Shown one piece after another: positions 14,433 through 23,219 of a stretch of 32,915 nucleotides of DNA. A program made the translations under genes and the position numbers. A model generated the notes under the pieces. The model ran no database searches and was not told where the DNA came from. It saw nothing but the letters and a program-made list of their open reading frames with translations. How positions within the stretch are numbered: position 1 is the first letter of the stretch; each line of letters starts with the position of its first letter. Source of the stretch: Treponema sp. UBA3862 (lineage in GTDB: Bacteria; Spirochaetota; Spirochaetia; Treponematales; Treponemataceae); NCBI GenBank assembly GCA_002392405.1, contig DGGY01000012.1:1-32915 (forward strand), given 5' to 3'.

Positions 14433-16172
14433 TTATAATTCGAGGCTGATGATTTTAGTTAAAGTTTTTCTTGCGTAGTCTTTGACGTTTTTGTCGTACT
14501 GAGGATACATAAAGTTTGAAAGAATCTGCTTTCCCTGACGGTAGAGCGCCGGCCGTCCCATAAAAGCAACTATGTTATAGACGCTGTCACACAAAAGAAA
14601 GGCTGCTTTTTTATCTTTTGCTCTTATTTTTTTTAAGATTATAGTCTCAAAGGCTTTGAGAAGTTCTCCGTTTTTATCATATCCGCTTTTTCCTGCTGAA
14701 AGAATAAGCATATTTAAGAGAAGAGGGTCATTTTCAAGAATCAGAATCTGAGCCAGCAGGGGGGAGAAAGTATCAGTCTGGACATAAGTTAATGCTTCTA
14801 GAAGTGTCTGGGTGTAAACAGGGTTATCTTCATAAAAAGATATTTTTTCATGACTGCTTCTTGTTCTGCTTGAGAGCTCTTCAATATAGGAAAGGGTCAT
14901 CTCCTGGAGTTCACTTAGAATCTGTTTTTCCTGAAGGCCGTAATTGCCTTTTTTTAACGTGTCCCTTATTTCTTCAAGTCTTGAAAAAGAAGTTGATGTC
15001 CAGGTGATACCGTCTATTTTTTTATTCAGGGAAGAGGCTTTTGTGTAAAATTTTTCTTTAGTTACTTTTGACTCAGACTTTTCTGTGGTCTGGCTCATCA
15101 GAAACGAGTTTAAAACCCAGTCTTTCATGCAGATAAGAATCTGGTTTTTATCAGTATATTTAACATAATTCCATTTATTCTTCTGAGGAAGAAGTGCTTC
15201 AAAAAATACTGTTCCTGAACTGTCAAACTCAACTGCAGTATTTGAATCGCATGCAAAAAAACCCCTGGATGTCGGGCGGAAATATTTTATGTCTTTTGAG
15301 TCTAAGTATGGAATGTCAAATGAGTTAAGAAGTTCTCCTGCACTGTTACTTATAATTTCAATTATTGTTTTTGAGGAAGTATTAATTAAAAGTGCTGTTT
15401 CTTTATTTCCTGCAATAATTACATCAACAGGAATGCGGTAAGAGTTTTTATAAACCCATTTTGAAACAGCTGTTTCATTTTCAACACTGCAGAGTCCTGA
15501 CGAGCCGTCTGTAAAAGTCATTAAAACTCCGTCAGGACATTGTGCTGTATTTAGAATCTGTCCTGCAAAGGTGATTTCTTCAATTACCTCTCCGAAAGGA
15601 CTTATTCTTAAAGCAGTTGTTTTTCCATCCTCTGCTTTTGACAGAAATATCAAAAAACTTCCGTCGGTTAATTCACGTAATGGCAGGCTGCCTATGTGAG
15701 GAATCTTTAAGGTCCATTTTCTGGTACCTTTTATTCCGTAACAGGAAATATTTTTATCTCCCTGTACAAAGATTCTCCCGTCCCAGCCAGTAACCGGCGG
15801 CTGAGTAACTTCAAATCCCGTGTCTTCCGACCAGACAGTAACTCCGCTTGGATTTATAAAATTAAGGGTCGATTTATTAGAAACCGTGTAAAGAAAATCT
15901 CCCCATGAAGAAAAGAATCTTGAAGGCTTTCCCTTTACGCCTTTCTGCCACATAACGTTTCCGCTGTATGTACAGGTGCTTACCATGCGTCCGTCACTGA
16001 CAGCGCCGAATCCATAGGTAGTTTCAGCGACAGGAGCGACGGCTTCGCCCCCAATAACTGCTTTCCAGGAAGGCTTTTCTTTTGAAAGGTCAACGGTTTT
16101 CAGGCTTTCATATGAATATACATTAAGACACAGCAGTGCACATATAAATACTGAGCTGATTTTTTTTGTCAT
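14433..16172 (-). CDS. Exported beta-propeller protein with helical C-terminus
   Basis: A 579-residue protein with a signal peptide (1-20, cleavage after VYS). Residues about 30-350 contain repeated four-strand blades of PQQ-like type (SGNVMWQKGVKG, GTRKWTLKIPHIGSLP, SGVTVWSEDTG), indicating a beta-propeller. Residues about 380-579 are helical and may form HEAT-like pairs. No enzyme motif is visible. GGAGAGAGG precedes the ATG, which is 27 nt after the RNA methyltransferase stop. Likely a periplasmic scaffold or part of an envelope complex; its neighbour P83/100 is also exported. Confidence 0.7.
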   Translation of the reverse strand: MTKKISSVFICALLCLNVYSYESLKTVDLSKEKPSWKAVIGGEAVAPVAETTYGFGAVSDGRMVSTCTYSGNVMWQKGVKGKPSRFFSSWGDFLYTVSNKSTLNFINPSGVTVWSEDTGFEVTQPPVTGWDGRIFVQGDKNISCYGIKGTRKWTLKIPHIGSLPLRELTDGSFLIFLSKAEDGKTTALRISPFGEVIEEITFAGQILNTAQCPDGVLMTFTDGSSGLCSVENETAVSKWVYKNSYRIPVDVIIAGNKETALLINTSSKTIIEIISNSAGELLNSFDIPYLDSKDIKYFRPTSRGFFACDSNTAVEFDSSGTVFFEALLPQKNKWNYVKYTDKNQILICMKDWVLNSFLMSQTTEKSESKVTKEKFYTKASSLNKKIDGITWTSTSFSRLEEIRDTLKKGNYGLQEKQILSELQEMTLSYIEELSSRTRSSHEKISFYEDNPVYTQTLLEALTYVQTDTFSPLLAQILILENDPLLLNMLILSAGKSGYDKNGELLKAFETIILKKIRAKDKKAAFLLCDSVYNIVAFMGRPALYRQGKQILSNFMYPQYDKNVKDYARKTLTKIISLEL

Positions 16173-16199
16173 GCTGCTGCCTCTCTCCTTTGTTTAGCC

Positions 16200-17441
16200 T
16201 TAAATATATTCAAAGTATGCCAGACTTTCGATGTGTGAAGTCTGAGGATAGAAATCAAGCAGGTAGAGTTTTGTAAGTTTATAGCCTGCTTTAACAAGGT
16301 ATGAAGCATCCCTTGCGTGAGTTGAAGGATCGCAGGAAATGCTTCTTATCTGTGGTGTTTTATTCTGACAGAGCCATCTGCACACTTCTTTTTCCATTCC
16401 GGAGCGGGGAGGATCTATTACAACTGCGTCATACTGGCCGTCTTTTTTCAGAATTGAAGAAGCATTCTGTGTAACCCATTTTGCACCGCTTAAACCGTAG
16501 GTTTCATGGTTTTTTCCAAGGAGATTTTTTTCTGCGTGTACAAGTGCGTCCCTGTTATGTTCAACCAGTGTTGTTTTTTTAAAAAGGTCAGCAAGAAAAA
16601 CAGAAAAAGTTCCTGCTCCGCTGTACATATCAAGTACATTCTGTCCGCCCATATTAAAGGTTACGGCATTTATTGTTTTTTCAAGGACTTCCATATTTGA
16701 CTGAAAAAAGCCCTGTACGTCAAATTCAATATTTTTATTGTTTATCTGGACTGTGCAGTTGTTTGAAGAGTTTTCAAAGGAGCCCGCAAATCTCTGTTTT
16801 ACTTTATTTTTTGTTTTGTTCTTTGATTTTCCAATCTGATTTTTGTTCCATAATTCTTTTTTTGTTTCATCGGCAATTACGAGCCGGCCGGAAGGTGAGG
16901 CACTGTTACTTATTATTCTTTTGTCTCCAAAAAAGTGAACTCGTCCCTGAGGTCTTGTTTCAAAAGGATTTGAGGAAAGGTAACTGTTAATCTCCTGTGT
17001 TGCTACCGGACAGAAATCAATTTTAATTATTTTATTCGACTGCTTTTCATTAAAGCCGCCGTCCGTAAGCTGAATCCTGCTGCGGTATCCTTTTTCTTCG
17101 CCTGAGATTATTTCAATTTCAGGGCAGTCAATTCCTTCACGCTCAAAACATTCTTTAAGCATGTTTTTTCTTAATTCCCGCTGGAAGCTGATATCAATAT
17201 GCTGCATGTTACAGCCGCCGCATTTTCCGTAAAGGGGACAGAAAGCATGGACTCTGTGGGGTGAAGGTTCAAGTACCTGTGTTATTTCAGCAAGATCGTA
17301 ATCGCGGAAAGTTTTTTTTATTTCAATTTCAATTTTTTCATCCGGAATTGCGTAGGGAATAAAAACATTCTTTCCGTTTATGCGTGCAAGACAGCTTCCG
17401 CCGAAGACTATTTTTTCAGGTATTACAGTGTATCTTTCCAT
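16200..17441 (-). CDS. TrmA-family RNA (uracil-5-)-methyltransferase (RlmD/RlmCD-like)
   Basis: A 413-residue SAM-dependent enzyme that makes 5-methyluridine in rRNA or tRNA. It has an N-terminal TRAM-like domain (to about 60), then a 4Fe-4S site with Cys68, Cys74, Cys77 and Cys144. The SAM motif is DMYSGAGTFS (271-280), the DPPRSGM motif starts at 343, the catalytic nucleophile is Cys370 (ISCDP), and a likely general base is Glu405. The target (U1939, U747 or tRNA U54) cannot be decided. ATG 17441, 10 nt after the upstream stop, is preferred to an in-frame TTG at 17465 because neither has a ribosome site and the family starts near here. A Lys-rich loop (205-218) is unusual. Confidence 0.87.
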   Translation of the reverse strand: MERYTVIPEKIVFGGSCLARINGKNVFIPYAIPDEKIEIEIKKTFRDYDLAEITQVLEPSPHRVHAFCPLYGKCGGCNMQHIDISFQRELRKNMLKECFEREGIDCPEIEIISGEEKGYRSRIQLTDGGFNEKQSNKIIKIDFCPVATQEINSYLSSNPFETRPQGRVHFFGDKRIISNSASPSGRLVIADETKKELWNKNQIGKSKNKTKNKVKQRFAGSFENSSNNCTVQINNKNIEFDVQGFFQSNMEVLEKTINAVTFNMGGQNVLDMYSGAGTFSVFLADLFKKTTLVEHNRDALVHAEKNLLGKNHETYGLSGAKWVTQNASSILKKDGQYDAVVIDPPRSGMEKEVCRWLCQNKTPQIRSISCDPSTHARDASYLVKAGYKLTKLYLLDFYPQTSHIESLAYFEYI

Positions 17442-17451
17442 TTGTGCTGAG

Positions 17452-18165
17452 TTAAATCTTTTCAAAAATAAAGTTACAGAAAGTTTTTATTCTGTTCATA
17501 AAAGAAGTTTCAACTCTGTCTTTCAGGAACCAGATTTTTGGCACGTCAACTCCGCCGATGGCATATAAAACCCAGTTGTCTCCGTCCCTGAATACGGTGA
17601 TGCAGGAAACCATTTTTTTCGGTTTTACGGCGGTGAATTTTTCATGATATACAAGTTTGTCGATATTTTTTAATTCGTAGTAGTAGTAATCTTCAGTATC
17701 TTCAACATTAATCTGTGATTTGAATTTTCCAAAAAGTGACATTTCAAGCATGCAGTCTACAGTTTTTTTAGCGCCGTCTTCAGTTATTTTGTTAATCTGG
17801 GCTGATGAATAAAGTTCATACCATTTCTGCTGTCTTTCTGAAAAATATGGAATTCCAACATAATCTTCAATTTTGAGGAGTGTTTCATTGATTTTATTTA
17901 TGAGGTCTTCGTTCCCTTCGTACGGGCGTACCTGAATCACCTCTGCCACAAAAGACGGGTCGAGATTATTCATTGTTTTTAATATTTTTTCAGTTGCTTT
18001 AGATTTATTGACAGAAACCTGCTTCATTGAACTGATGTTTTTTATTAATACTTCGCCATTTTCAAGTTTTGCCCTCTGGGAAGAAGTAAGTTTTGAATTA
18101 AAAGGATCTGCAAAGGCGACGAGGGGGAGAAAAAGTGCTGCCAGAATAATTATGTTTTTTTTCAT
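17452..18165 (-). CDS. Exported protein of unknown function
   Basis: A 237-residue protein with a clear signal peptide (1-19, cleavage after AFA). Mature residues include a helical front half with SSQRAKLENGEVLIK and IPYFSERQQKWYELY, then a strand-rich back half (YYYYELKNIDKLVY, CITVFRDGDNWVLYAIGGVD). I recall similar treponemal proteins without assigned function, but cannot name a family with confidence. First gene of a run with the RNA methyltransferase (10-nt gap) and the propeller gene. ACGGAGC precedes the ATG. A promoter with 17-nt spacing lies 90 nt upstream. Confidence 0.7.
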   Translation of the reverse strand: MKKNIIILAALFLPLVAFADPFNSKLTSSQRAKLENGEVLIKNISSMKQVSVNKSKATEKILKTMNNLDPSFVAEVIQVRPYEGNEDLINKINETLLKIEDYVGIPYFSERQQKWYELYSSAQINKITEDGAKKTVDCMLEMSLFGKFKSQINVEDTEDYYYYELKNIDKLVYHEKFTAVKPKKMVSCITVFRDGDNWVLYAIGGVDVPKIWFLKDRVETSFMNRIKTFCNFIFEKI

Positions 18166-18213
18166 TTAATGCTCCGTATTAACACTGCGTATAAGATAAT
18201 GCAGGGTGTTTTG

Positions 18214-18238
18214 CATCACAGTTTTGCGGGCAGTGATG
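18214..18238 (-). promoter_or_regulatory. Leader hairpin of the 18165 gene
   Basis: CATCAC (18214-18219) pairs with GTGATG (18233-18238) across a 13-nt loop, inside the predicted 83-nt leader. Function unknown. Confidence 0.3.
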
Positions 18239-18254
18239 TTTTTTTATAATTTTT

Positions 18255-18283
18255 ACTATACAGAAAAACTGTCTTTGCCTCAA
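18255..18283 (-). promoter_or_regulatory. Promoter of the 18165-16200-14433 run
   Basis: On the minus strand TTGAGG (18278-18283), 17-nt spacer, TATAGT (18255-18260). Transcription would begin near 18248. Confidence 0.6.
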
Positions 18284-18304
18284 TAAGTTACATTTCTGCA
18301 CTAT

Positions 18305-18334
18305 CTGTCAAAAATCTCATGTTTGTGGTATAAT
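18305..18334 (+). promoter_or_regulatory. Extended -10 promoter of the aminotransferase, predicted leaderless
   Basis: TGGTATAAT at 18326-18334 is a TGn-extended perfect -10; CTGTCA at 18305-18310 is a partial -35 with an 18-nt spacer. Start would be near 18341 and the ATG is at 18344. The bases between are all T/A with no ribosome site. Confidence 0.7.
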
Positions 18335-18343
18335 TTTTTTATT

Positions 18344-19528
18344 ATGATAGCAAAACACATTAAAGAAACAATAAATTCTAAAGGTGCCTCTGTAATCAGA
18401 AAAATGTTTGAAGAAGGCATTCAGTTAAAAAAACAGTACGGTGAAGATAAGGTTTTTGATTTTTCTCTCGGAAATCCTGATTTAGATCCGCCGGAAGAAG
18501 TTCTTTCTGCAATAAAGGAAACAGCACAGGACGTATCGCACGGTTGTCACGGATATATGCCTAATGCAGGTTATCTTGAAACGAGACAGGCAATGGCAGA
18601 TAAAATCAGTGCAGAACAGGGCGTTAAGCTTGAGGCGGGTAATATTGTTATGACAGTAGGCGCTGCCAGTGCACTAAACTGTGTGTTCAAGTCACTTTTA
18701 AATGAAGGGGATGAAGTAATTGTTCCGTCTCCTTTTTTTGCAGAATACCGTCACTATGTAAAAAATTATTCTGGAAAACTGATTGAAGTTCCTTCTAAGG
18801 CTGATTTTTCACTTGATGTAGAAAAAATTGCAGGTGCACTTACTGAAAAGACAGCTGCAGTATTAATCAATACACCTAATAATCCGACAGGTAAGATTTA
18901 TTCGAGTGCTGATATAAAAGCCCTGACAGCTGCCTTAAATGCTCACGGTAAAAAAACAGGACGGTATCCGTATCTTATCTGCGATGAGCCTTACAGGGCA
19001 ATTGTTTATGACGGGGCCCTTGTTCCTCCGGTATTCCCTGAATACAAAAATGCAGTAGTAGTTTCAAGTTTTGCAAAGGATCTGTCACTCCCAGGTGAGC
19101 GTATTGGTTACATCGGAGTAAATCCTGAATGTGAAGAAGCAGCTGAGTTTATTTCTGCATGTACTTTCTGTTTAAGGACTTTAGGCTGTGTCAATTCACC
19201 GGCATTCTTCCAGAAGGTTGTAGCAAAATGCTGGAATGCTAAGGTTGATTATTCATCTTACAAAAAGCGCCGTGATCTTCTTACTGCAATCCTTGATAAG
19301 GCAGGTTTTGAGTACTGTAAACCGCAGGGGGCATTCTATCTTTTTGTTAAGGTTCCTGCCAGATGGAAGGACGATGACAGTGCATTCTGTGATTACATGA
19401 AAAAGTTTTTTATTCTGAGTGCACCTGGAAACGGATTTGGTAAAAAAGGCTGGTTCCGTCTTGCTTACTGTGTAAGTGAAAAAACAATTGTTAATTCAGA
19501 AAAAGCGTTTATTGAAGCCGCAAAATAA
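18344..19528 (+). CDS. Aspartate-type aminotransferase (PLP-dependent, class I/II)
   Basis: A 394-residue fold-type I aminotransferase. The PLP lysine is Lys245 in SSFAKDLSLPGERIGY. Asp214 and Tyr217 (CDEPY) contact the cofactor ring, NNPTG is at 179-183, and a C-terminal WFRLAY segment supplies the carboxylate-binding arginine. The GNPDLDPP and GYMPNAGY motifs fit the aspartate aminotransferase I-gamma group; aspartate, alanine or aromatic substrates are all possible. The start at 18344 is chosen because a TATAAT box occupies the codons upstream; a TTG at 18323 would start inside the promoter. glgA follows after 27 nt, probably on the same transcript. Confidence 0.88.
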   Translation: MIAKHIKETINSKGASVIRKMFEEGIQLKKQYGEDKVFDFSLGNPDLDPPEEVLSAIKETAQDVSHGCHGYMPNAGYLETRQAMADKISAEQGVKLEAGNIVMTVGAASALNCVFKSLLNEGDEVIVPSPFFAEYRHYVKNYSGKLIEVPSKADFSLDVEKIAGALTEKTAAVLINTPNNPTGKIYSSADIKALTAALNAHGKKTGRYPYLICDEPYRAIVYDGALVPPVFPEYKNAVVVSSFAKDLSLPGERIGYIGVNPECEEAAEFISACTFCLRTLGCVNSPAFFQKVVAKCWNAKVDYSSYKKRRDLLTAILDKAGFEYCKPQGAFYLFVKVPARWKDDDSAFCDYMKKFFILSAPGNGFGKKGWFRLAYCVSEKTIVNSEKAFIEAAK

Positions 19529-19555
19529 TTTAACTTTTTTATAAGAGGTGGTTTT

Positions 19556-21037
19556 ATGAAGATTTTGATGGTCAGTGCTGAATGCGTACCTTTTGCAAAA
19601 ACAGGCGGGCTTGCTGATGCCGTTGCTGCCCTTGCTATTAGTTTAAGCAGCCTCGGTCATGATGTCCGCATCGTTATGCCCCGTTATTATAAAATTGACC
19701 GGAAAAAACTTGTAAAACTTGAAGGTCCTCTCGGTGTTCCTGTCGGAATCGGGCAGGAATGGACTGCAGTGTATAAAACAGAACTTCCCGGTGCAGAAAA
19801 AGTTCCGGTATATTTTTTGGATCATGAAAACTGCTTTGGCCGTGACGGAGTTTACGGAACAAGAGCTGAACCTGATTTTTACGATAATCCTTACAGATTC
19901 AGTCTGCTCTGTCATGGAGCACTTCAGGTCTGCAATAAACTTGAGTGGTTCCCGGATATTGTGCATGCACATGACTGGTCTGCAGGGCTTGCTCCTGTTC
20001 TTGTTAAACATGTATGCCGATCCCAGAGAGCTTTTTCTAAAACAGCCTCTGTTTTTACAATTCACAATATGGGCTATCAGGGTGTTTACGCAAAGGAAAA
20101 GTTCACAGATTTAGGCATTGACTGGGGACTTTATTATGGAGCCGGCTTTGAAAGAAACGGTGCCATTAATTTTCTTCAGGCAGGTATTTCCTGTGCTGAT
20201 ATGGTAACAACAGTAAGTCCGACTTATGCAAAAGAAATACAGACTCAGGAAGGCGGTTTTGGTCTGGATGGACTTCTTCGCGTCAGAAGTGATGTTGTTA
20301 AAGGCATTGTAAATGGAGTTGATACAGAAGTCTGGAATCCTTCCAAAGACAGCCTTATTCCTGCAAATTATTCAGTAAAAGATATGAGCGGAAAAGCTGC
20401 GTGTAAAAAAGCGCTTCAGGAGTTTTACGGTCTTCCTGTTCGTGAAGAGGTTCCTGTTATAGGAATGATTGGCCGCCTTGTAAGTCAGAAAGGAATTGCA
20501 GAAGTTTTAGCTCCAGGCTACGGAAGTCTCTGGGGAATCTGTACTTCAATGGATGTTCAGGTTGTGCTTCTTGGAAGCGGTGAGCGCTGGGCAGAAGATG
20601 AAATCAATGCTCTTCAGTCAAAACTGCCTAATTTCCGGGCAAAAATAGGATATAACGAAAAGCTCAGCCACTTAATCGAGGCGGGTTCTGACTTTTTCTT
20701 AATGCCAAGTCAGTATGAGCCTTGCGGCTTAAATCAGATGTATTCAGAACTTTACGGAACACTTCCGATTGTGCGTCGTACCGGGGGCCTGAGTGATACT
20801 GTAGAAAACTATAACGAGCAGACAGGTGACGGAACAGGCTTTATGTTTGACAGTCTTACACCGCAGGCTGTTTACGATACAGTCGGCTGGGCAGTTTATG
20901 CCTGGTATAACAGAAAAAATCACATTAAAGGAATGAGAAAACGCGCCATGGAGAAAGATTTCTCATGGACAAACAGCTGTCATCATTACGAAGAAGTGTA
21001 CAAAGAAGCCCTTTTAAGAGGCTGCGGAATAAAATAA
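19556..21037 (+). CDS. glgA: Glycogen synthase (ADP-glucose type)
   Basis: A 493-residue GT5 glycosyltransferase that adds glucose from ADP-glucose to alpha-1,4-glucan. Lys15 in KTGGLAD binds the nucleotide sugar. HAHDWSAGL and the C-terminal PSQYEPCGLNQMYSE with TGGLSDTV are catalytic GT-B signatures. The full length matches bacterial GlgA (about 480). AGAGGTGG lies upstream of the ATG. It follows the aminotransferase, with no other glycogen genes in the window. The stop is only 8 bases before the 77-bp repeat array. Confidence 0.95.
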   Translation: MKILMVSAECVPFAKTGGLADAVAALAISLSSLGHDVRIVMPRYYKIDRKKLVKLEGPLGVPVGIGQEWTAVYKTELPGAEKVPVYFLDHENCFGRDGVYGTRAEPDFYDNPYRFSLLCHGALQVCNKLEWFPDIVHAHDWSAGLAPVLVKHVCRSQRAFSKTASVFTIHNMGYQGVYAKEKFTDLGIDWGLYYGAGFERNGAINFLQAGISCADMVTTVSPTYAKEIQTQEGGFGLDGLLRVRSDVVKGIVNGVDTEVWNPSKDSLIPANYSVKDMSGKAACKKALQEFYGLPVREEVPVIGMIGRLVSQKGIAEVLAPGYGSLWGICTSMDVQVVLLGSGERWAEDEINALQSKLPNFRAKIGYNEKLSHLIEAGSDFFLMPSQYEPCGLNQMYSELYGTLPIVRRTGGLSDTVENYNEQTGDGTGFMFDSLTPQAVYDTVGWAVYAWYNRKNHIKGMRKRAMEKDFSWTNSCHHYEEVYKEALLRGCGIK

Positions 21038-21044
21038 CAGGAAA

Positions 21045-21299
21045 GACATGGATGTCACAAACAGGATGTTTGCCTGAGCAAATTATATGACAGCTGCGAA
21101 GCTGCTGTCGAATTTTAGACTGACATGGATGTCACAAACAGGATGTTTGCCTGAGCAAATTATATGACAGCTGCGAAGCTGCTGTCGAGTTCTAGACTGA
21201 CATGGATGTCACAAACAGGATGTTTGCCTGAGCAAATTATATGACAGCTGCGAAGCTGCTGTCGAATTTTAGACTGACATGGATGTCAGTCTAAAATTC
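21045..21299. repeat. Three 77-bp tandem repeats ending in a perfect long palindrome
   Basis: Units 21045-21121, 21122-21198 and 21199-21275 are in exact 77-bp register; the first and third are identical, the second differs at two bases near its end (GAGTTCTAG for GAATTTTAG). A fourth partial copy is GACATGGATGTC (21276-21287). Each unit has four inverted repeats: GACAT-GG-ATGTC (unit bases 1-12), CAAACA-GGA-TGTTTG (14-28), TTTGC-CTGA-GCAAA (25-38, competing with the previous one) and GACAGC/GCTGTC (45-65). At the right end GAATTTTAGACTGACAT (21264-21280), GG and its exact 17-nt complement (21283-21299) form a palindrome that includes the stop codon of the minus-strand WD40 gene. No spacers, no coding frame. 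It fills the convergent gap and probably terminates both transcripts. Confidence 0.9.
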
Positions 21300-23219
21300 A
21301 AACCACTGACCGTCTGTTGTTAAATACCAGTCCGCAATTACCGTATTCATATCAGGATTGTACCAGCTTACGGAACCGTCCCTGTTTAATATTACAAGTC
21401 TTGTATTGTTCTTTGCAATTTTTACCGGCAGGGAAGCAGAGCGCTTGTATTCAAAGTTCCTTCTGGCGGTGAGATTATAGGAACGGATTCTTGATTTTCC
21501 CATATTTGTGTAAAGTACCGGATAAGAAAGATAACAGATTGCATTTGTGTCTTCAGAATGTTCATCAAGAAGTTTTCTTGAGAATTTTGTTGACGGATTG
21601 TAAGAGAAAACAGAGGTTGTAATTCCGTTCTGGGATGAAGTTGAAATTACAATTCCGTAGATTTCAGCGTCAGGAACTGAAGGATCGTAACTTAAAGAAT
21701 AAGAAGCAGTGCCTTTAAGATTGAGTGGAACGGTTTCTTTTGTTTTTGTATTGATGTAAAGAAGAGGAACTGCCGGATTCGTTGCGCTTGTTTTTGCAAC
21801 ATATAGGTCTGTTTCTTTGTAAAGAACTGCGTCCTGAATGCCGGCTCCGTTGTAAAGATTTTCTGTCTGACCTGAAGTAATTGAATATTTATTTACAGCA
21901 GAACTTCCTTCAATAGAAATCAAGATGTCGCCGTAAAGCTTTAAAGACTGTAAATTTGCTTCCGGTGTAAAAAGGGAGTTTACTGAGCCAGTCGAAAAGT
22001 CGATGAGCTGAACGTTTTTTTTAGAGTTTTTAGTCCAGAGAATTGCTGAATTTGCCCCATAAGAGAGAATATTTGTGTGTCCCGGATTAGATGCTTTTCT
22101 ATCTACAATTCCTGAGTCATAGGAAGAAAGGAAAACCGCTGAAGGGGAGAGGAAGTAGAAATTATCTCCGATTGAGGCGATGTCCCAGATTTTTTCATAC
22201 ATCTTGTCACTTAAGGACTGTAATACATCTACGCGTTCAGCAACTGCTGTATCAAATTTGTAAATGTTGCCCCGGCTTGTTCCTGCAAAAACTACTCCGT
22301 TAGTATAAACTGCGCATTTTACCTGTTCTCCGTCCTTTAAGCCTGAAAAGGTTCTTATAAGCTCGGGTGCAATGACATCCTTGTTTCTGTCATTTTGAAT
22401 CATATAAAGTTTAAACTGTCTGTTTTCGTTTACTATGTAATAAAGATTCTCAGATTTGTTTGAGGTAAATAAGACAGGCTCTTTTGCTGAGACGTTGAAT
22501 TTTGCAATGTTTGAACCAGTTGTTGCCTGGATGATGTAAATTTCTGAATCTTTGTAACCTGCAAAGAATACATTGTTGTTGAAAACATGAGGCTGGCTGA
22601 GCATCGACTCAGTGCGGAAAACAGCCTTTTTTTCTCCGTTTTTCAGGTTGTAATATTTTAAGATTCCTGCAGGAGAATACATGAGCGCAGTATTTTCACT
22701 GTCAGAAGTTACTGCCATGCTTACAGGCCCTGTTGATTCCTTTAATTTTTTTGAAGTAATCGTGTTGTTGCTTGTATTTAAAAAATAAGTTCCTTTTTCA
22801 CTTGCAGTTGAACACATTACATAACTTCCTTTTGCAGAATAAGAAAGGGCTGTAATGGTGGAACTGAAAGTATAGGCACATTTTCTTGTAAGTGAATTGA
22901 AATTCCATATACTTACCATATTGGTTGATGCGCCGTCAGTTTCGTAGACTGCAATGTCTTTGCCGTTGGGACTTCTTGCAATCATTTTTATTTCCATGTC
23001 TGTAATCTGGTAATGTTCTCCAAGACCGTCTTCAGTCCATTTAATTAAAAAGCCGTCTTTACCGGCACTGAAGGCTGTATTTTTTTCTGAATCATTGCCG
23101 TCAATGAGTGCAAGTGAAGTAACATCTGATTCATGAGCCTGTGTTGACATATGTGACTGTGCGTTAACGGAAGTTAAAAATAAAGCAGAAATTACTGTAA
23201 AAAGAATTTTATTTTTCAT
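21291..23219 (-). CDS. Exported WD40-like beta-propeller protein
   Basis: A 642-residue protein with a signal peptide (1-20, cleavage after VNA). The mature part is strand-rich throughout, beginning with a WD40-like blade (HESDVTSLALIDGN, AFSAGKDGFLIKW) and continuing with degenerate blades (VSIWNFNSLTRKCAY, SLKLYGDILISIEGSS, SVSWYNPDMNTVIADWY), enough for one or two propellers. No catalytic motif is seen. Its ATG overlaps the end of rseP by 11 bases, so the two are cotranscribed and probably coupled. Its last two codons and stop lie inside the terminal palindrome of the 77-bp array. Likely periplasmic scaffold; role unknown. Confidence 0.78.
   Translation of the reverse strand: MKNKILFTVISALFLTSVNAQSHMSTQAHESDVTSLALIDGNDSEKNTAFSAGKDGFLIKWTEDGLGEHYQITDMEIKMIARSPNGKDIAVYETDGASTNMVSIWNFNSLTRKCAYTFSSTITALSYSAKGSYVMCSTASEKGTYFLNTSNNTITSKKLKESTGPVSMAVTSDSENTALMYSPAGILKYYNLKNGEKKAVFRTESMLSQPHVFNNNVFFAGYKDSEIYIIQATTGSNIAKFNVSAKEPVLFTSNKSENLYYIVNENRQFKLYMIQNDRNKDVIAPELIRTFSGLKDGEQVKCAVYTNGVVFAGTSRGNIYKFDTAVAERVDVLQSLSDKMYEKIWDIASIGDNFYFLSPSAVFLSSYDSGIVDRKASNPGHTNILSYGANSAILWTKNSKKNVQLIDFSTGSVNSLFTPEANLQSLKLYGDILISIEGSSAVNKYSITSGQTENLYNGAGIQDAVLYKETDLYVAKTSATNPAVPLLYINTKTKETVPLNLKGTASYSLSYDPSVPDAEIYGIVISTSSQNGITTSVFSYNPSTKFSRKLLDEHSEDTNAICYLSYPVLYTNMGKSRIRSYNLTARRNFEYKRSASLPVKIAKNNTRLVILNRDGSVSWYNPDMNTVIADWYLTTDGQWFEF

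Noticed and set aside
19643..20065. 140-codon minus-strand open frame
   Set aside because: Antisense to glgA with no promoter or ribosome site.
21045..21299. CRISPR array
   Set aside because: The repeats are contiguous with no spacers of differing sequence, and no cas genes are near.
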